Origin: Rhodobacteraceae bacterium UBA1957
Lineage (GTDB): Bacteria; Pseudomonadota; Alphaproteobacteria; Rhodobacterales; Rhodobacteraceae
Length of the DNA stretch: 15,736 nucleotides
NCBI GenBank assembly: GCA_002336405.1
Contig: DDEJ01000145.1
Coordinates: forward strand, 1-15,736
Direction of reading: 5' to 3'
Both the position numbers and the translations under genes were made by a program. The notes beneath the pieces were generated by a model. It was not told the origin of the DNA. It searched no databases and saw only the letters and a program-made list of their open reading frames with translations. Below, in pieces: positions 14,605 through 15,736 of this stretch. How positions within the stretch are numbered: position 1 is the first letter of the stretch; every line of letters begins with the position of its first letter.

Positions 14605-15114
14605 TCAGCCTGTTTGCGTTTTGCGCCAGCGACGCACCCGCGCTGCAGCATTTTTATAAGGGGCGGCAGTATTGAGTTGGATCATCCGCCCCAAAGTGTG
14701 TTTGCCATACCACGGCCCGCCATACAGTTGGGCGTTACTACGCACAGTCAGTTGTTCCACAATCTGAGTTTTCGCAGTGTCCAAAGACGATAGCAAAATT
14801 TGATAATCAAGATCTGCGTAATCGGCATAGAACTTCTGCGCAAGGTGATCAAGCTGGCTCCACTTATAGCCAGTCTCGGGGAAATCAATTGCACGCCCGG
14901 CGTCTGAATAGGCCAACCACTTTAGCACCAGCGTGTTCCAGCCAATCAGATAAGCAACCAGATTGCTCAGGCTCATCACGCTGTCTTTTGCGTGGCCGTC
15001 CAGCGATGCGCGCCGCACTTGCGATTGAGGCACGGCGCGCAGTTCTGACATCAAAGCGTCAAAACTGTGGTCAATCGCGGCACGCAACTCGTCTTTATGG
15101 GCTGGCACCGCCAT
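14605..15114 (-). CDS. ClbS/DfsB-family four-helix-bundle protein
   Basis: This 169-residue cytoplasmic protein belongs to the ClbS/DfsB (DUF1706, DinB-like) family. Blocks seen in order are MSLSNLVAYLIGWNTLVLKW (47–66), IDFPETGYKWSQLDHLAQKFYADY (76–99), and LYGGPWYGKHTLGRMIQLNT (130–149) followed by APYKNAAARVRRW. ClbS itself is a resistance protein that opens the cyclopropane warhead of colibactin. Tyr55 and Tyr131 here lie in the blocks that carry important tyrosines in ClbS (recalled, not checked). No colibactin genes are nearby, so a general detoxifying or unknown role is more likely. It has AGGAAG eleven bases before its ATG and follows the helicase gene by 57 bases on the same strand. 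Confidence 0.88.
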   Translation of the reverse strand: MAVPAHKDELRAAIDHSFDALMSELRAVPQSQVRRASLDGHAKDSVMSLSNLVAYLIGWNTLVLKWLAYSDAGRAIDFPETGYKWSQLDHLAQKFYADYADLDYQILLSSLDTAKTQIVEQLTVRSNAQLYGGPWYGKHTLGRMIQLNTAAPYKNAAARVRRWRKTQTG

Positions 15115-15171
15115 GTTTGAGAGGTCTTCCTTTGCACGTTGCTCAGACCAGCAGGCTAAGAGCTTTTGTTG

Positions 15172-15736
15172 CTAGGCCGCTTTCGACGCCGATCTGCTGC
15201 GCGAAGGCCCGTTTTTACGCCGACGCGGCCCACCGCCTGAGGGTTTACCACCCGACGGTTTGCCGCCCCGTGGCCCGCCACCGCGCTGCTTGGGCTTTGC
15301 CCCCGATGTTGGCAATGCTTCCCACGGGCGCCCAGAGGCCACCGGAATAGACGTTTTCATAGCTTTTTGGATCGCCTTCAATTCGTCCATCTCTTCGGGC
15401 GAGCAAAAGGCAATCGCCGCACCATCAGCACCAGCCCGCGCGGTACGACCAATCCGGTGCACATAGTTTTCTGGCACATTGGGCAGGTCATAGTTATAGA
15501 CATGGCGCACTGCGGGAATATCAAGCCCTCTTGCCGCAACATCAGTCGCCACCAAGACCTTGATCTCACCCGCTTTGAAAGCTGCAATCGCCCTGTCCCG
15601 TTGGCCTTGGCTTTTATTGCCGTGAATAGACCCTGCGACAAAACCCTTTGCCGACAGAAGTTTCATCAGTTTTTCCGACCCGTGCTTGGTGCGCCCAAAC
15701 ACCAGCGCCAGTTCGTCACGATGCTTGTCCAACAAC
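15172..15736 (-). CDS. DEAD-box RNA helicase, C-terminal part (runs off the right edge)
   Basis: Only the C-terminal 188 or so codons are inside the window; the gene continues past 15736 and the leucine at the edge is not its start. The second RecA domain is complete enough to show motif IV (ALVFGRTKHGSEKL), motif V (VATDVAARGLDIPAVRHVYNYDLP) and motif VI (YVHRIGRTARAG). A basic Gly/Arg/Lys/Ser tail of about 50 residues follows, with GGKPSGGKPSGG repeats and a PRRRKNGPSRSRS end. This tail is typical of RhlE-like helicases of Rhodobacterales and probably binds RNA. Such enzymes unwind RNA in ribosome assembly, cold adaptation or mRNA decay. The exact subfamily cannot be settled without the N-terminal domain. 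Confidence 0.92.
   Translation of the reverse strand, partial: LLDKHRDELALVFGRTKHGSEKLMKLLSAKGFVAGSIHGNKSQGQRDRAIAAFKAGEIKVLVATDVAARGLDIPAVRHVYNYDLPNVPENYVHRIGRTARAGADGAAIAFCSPEEMDELKAIQKAMKTSIPVASGRPWEALPTSGAKPKQRGGGPRGGKPSGGKPSGGGPRRRKNGPSRSRSASKAA

Noticed and set aside
1..15736. CRISPR arrays, tRNA/rRNA genes, insertion sequences or phage genes
   Set aside because: Looked for spaced direct repeats, cloverleaf-like stretches and transposase or integrase motifs, and saw none.

Overview
The window looks like chromosomal DNA of an alphaproteobacterium, most likely a marine Rhodobacterales (Roseobacter-group) species. The reasons are moderate-to-high G+C, protein sequences typical of that group, a release factor 2 gene without a frameshift site, a PBP1A–RF2 gene pair, and a tripartite tricarboxylate transporter (TTT) locus with its own two-component system. 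No rRNA, tRNA, CRISPR, transposase or phage gene was found.

Left part (1–8513): a self-contained uptake and regulation locus. On the minus strand a response regulator (2737–3402), a TctE-type sensor kinase (1355–2740) and a secreted solute-binding protein (342–1385) form a tightly overlapping operon. Divergent from it, on the plus strand, is a five-gene operon: tctC (3718–4680), tctB (4680–5117), tctA (5122–6633), an AtuA-family/DUF1446 protein (6633–8000) and a DUF4387 protein (7993–8310). Junctions are TAATG overlaps, a 4-base gap and an 8-base overlap, so the set is translated as a unit. The shared intergenic region holds two 11-base-period direct repeats (TGTCAG-type), the layout expected for an OmpR/PhoB-family regulator. 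One sits just upstream of a -10-like box for tctC and the other just upstream of the regulator gene. A 12-bp perfect hairpin lies in the first codons of tctB. The logical reading is that a carboxylate is sensed by the kinase (perhaps through the orphan binding protein), imported by TctCBA, and processed by the AtuA/DUF4387 pair, whose biochemistry is not established. This module is the most promising uncharacterised system here.

Middle part (8514–13481): housekeeping genes on the minus strand. A DMT/EamA transporter (12564–13481) is followed by a bifunctional penicillin-binding protein 1A (9838–12474) with a good sigma-70-like promoter of its own, then peptide chain release factor 2 (8644–9771). 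This block converges with the tct operon at about 8311–8643, where an unassigned 73-codon open frame without a start codon may be a gene remnant.

Right part (13482–15736): a PhzF-family isomerase (plus strand, 13731–14570), a ClbS/DfsB-family protein (minus, 14605–15114), and the C-terminal part of a DEAD-box RNA helicase (minus, 15172 to the right edge). Stretches without genes are 1–341 (a possible leftward promoter under a dyad), 3403–3717 (regulatory), 8311–8643 (possible remnant and stem-loops) and 13482–13730 (short repeats).
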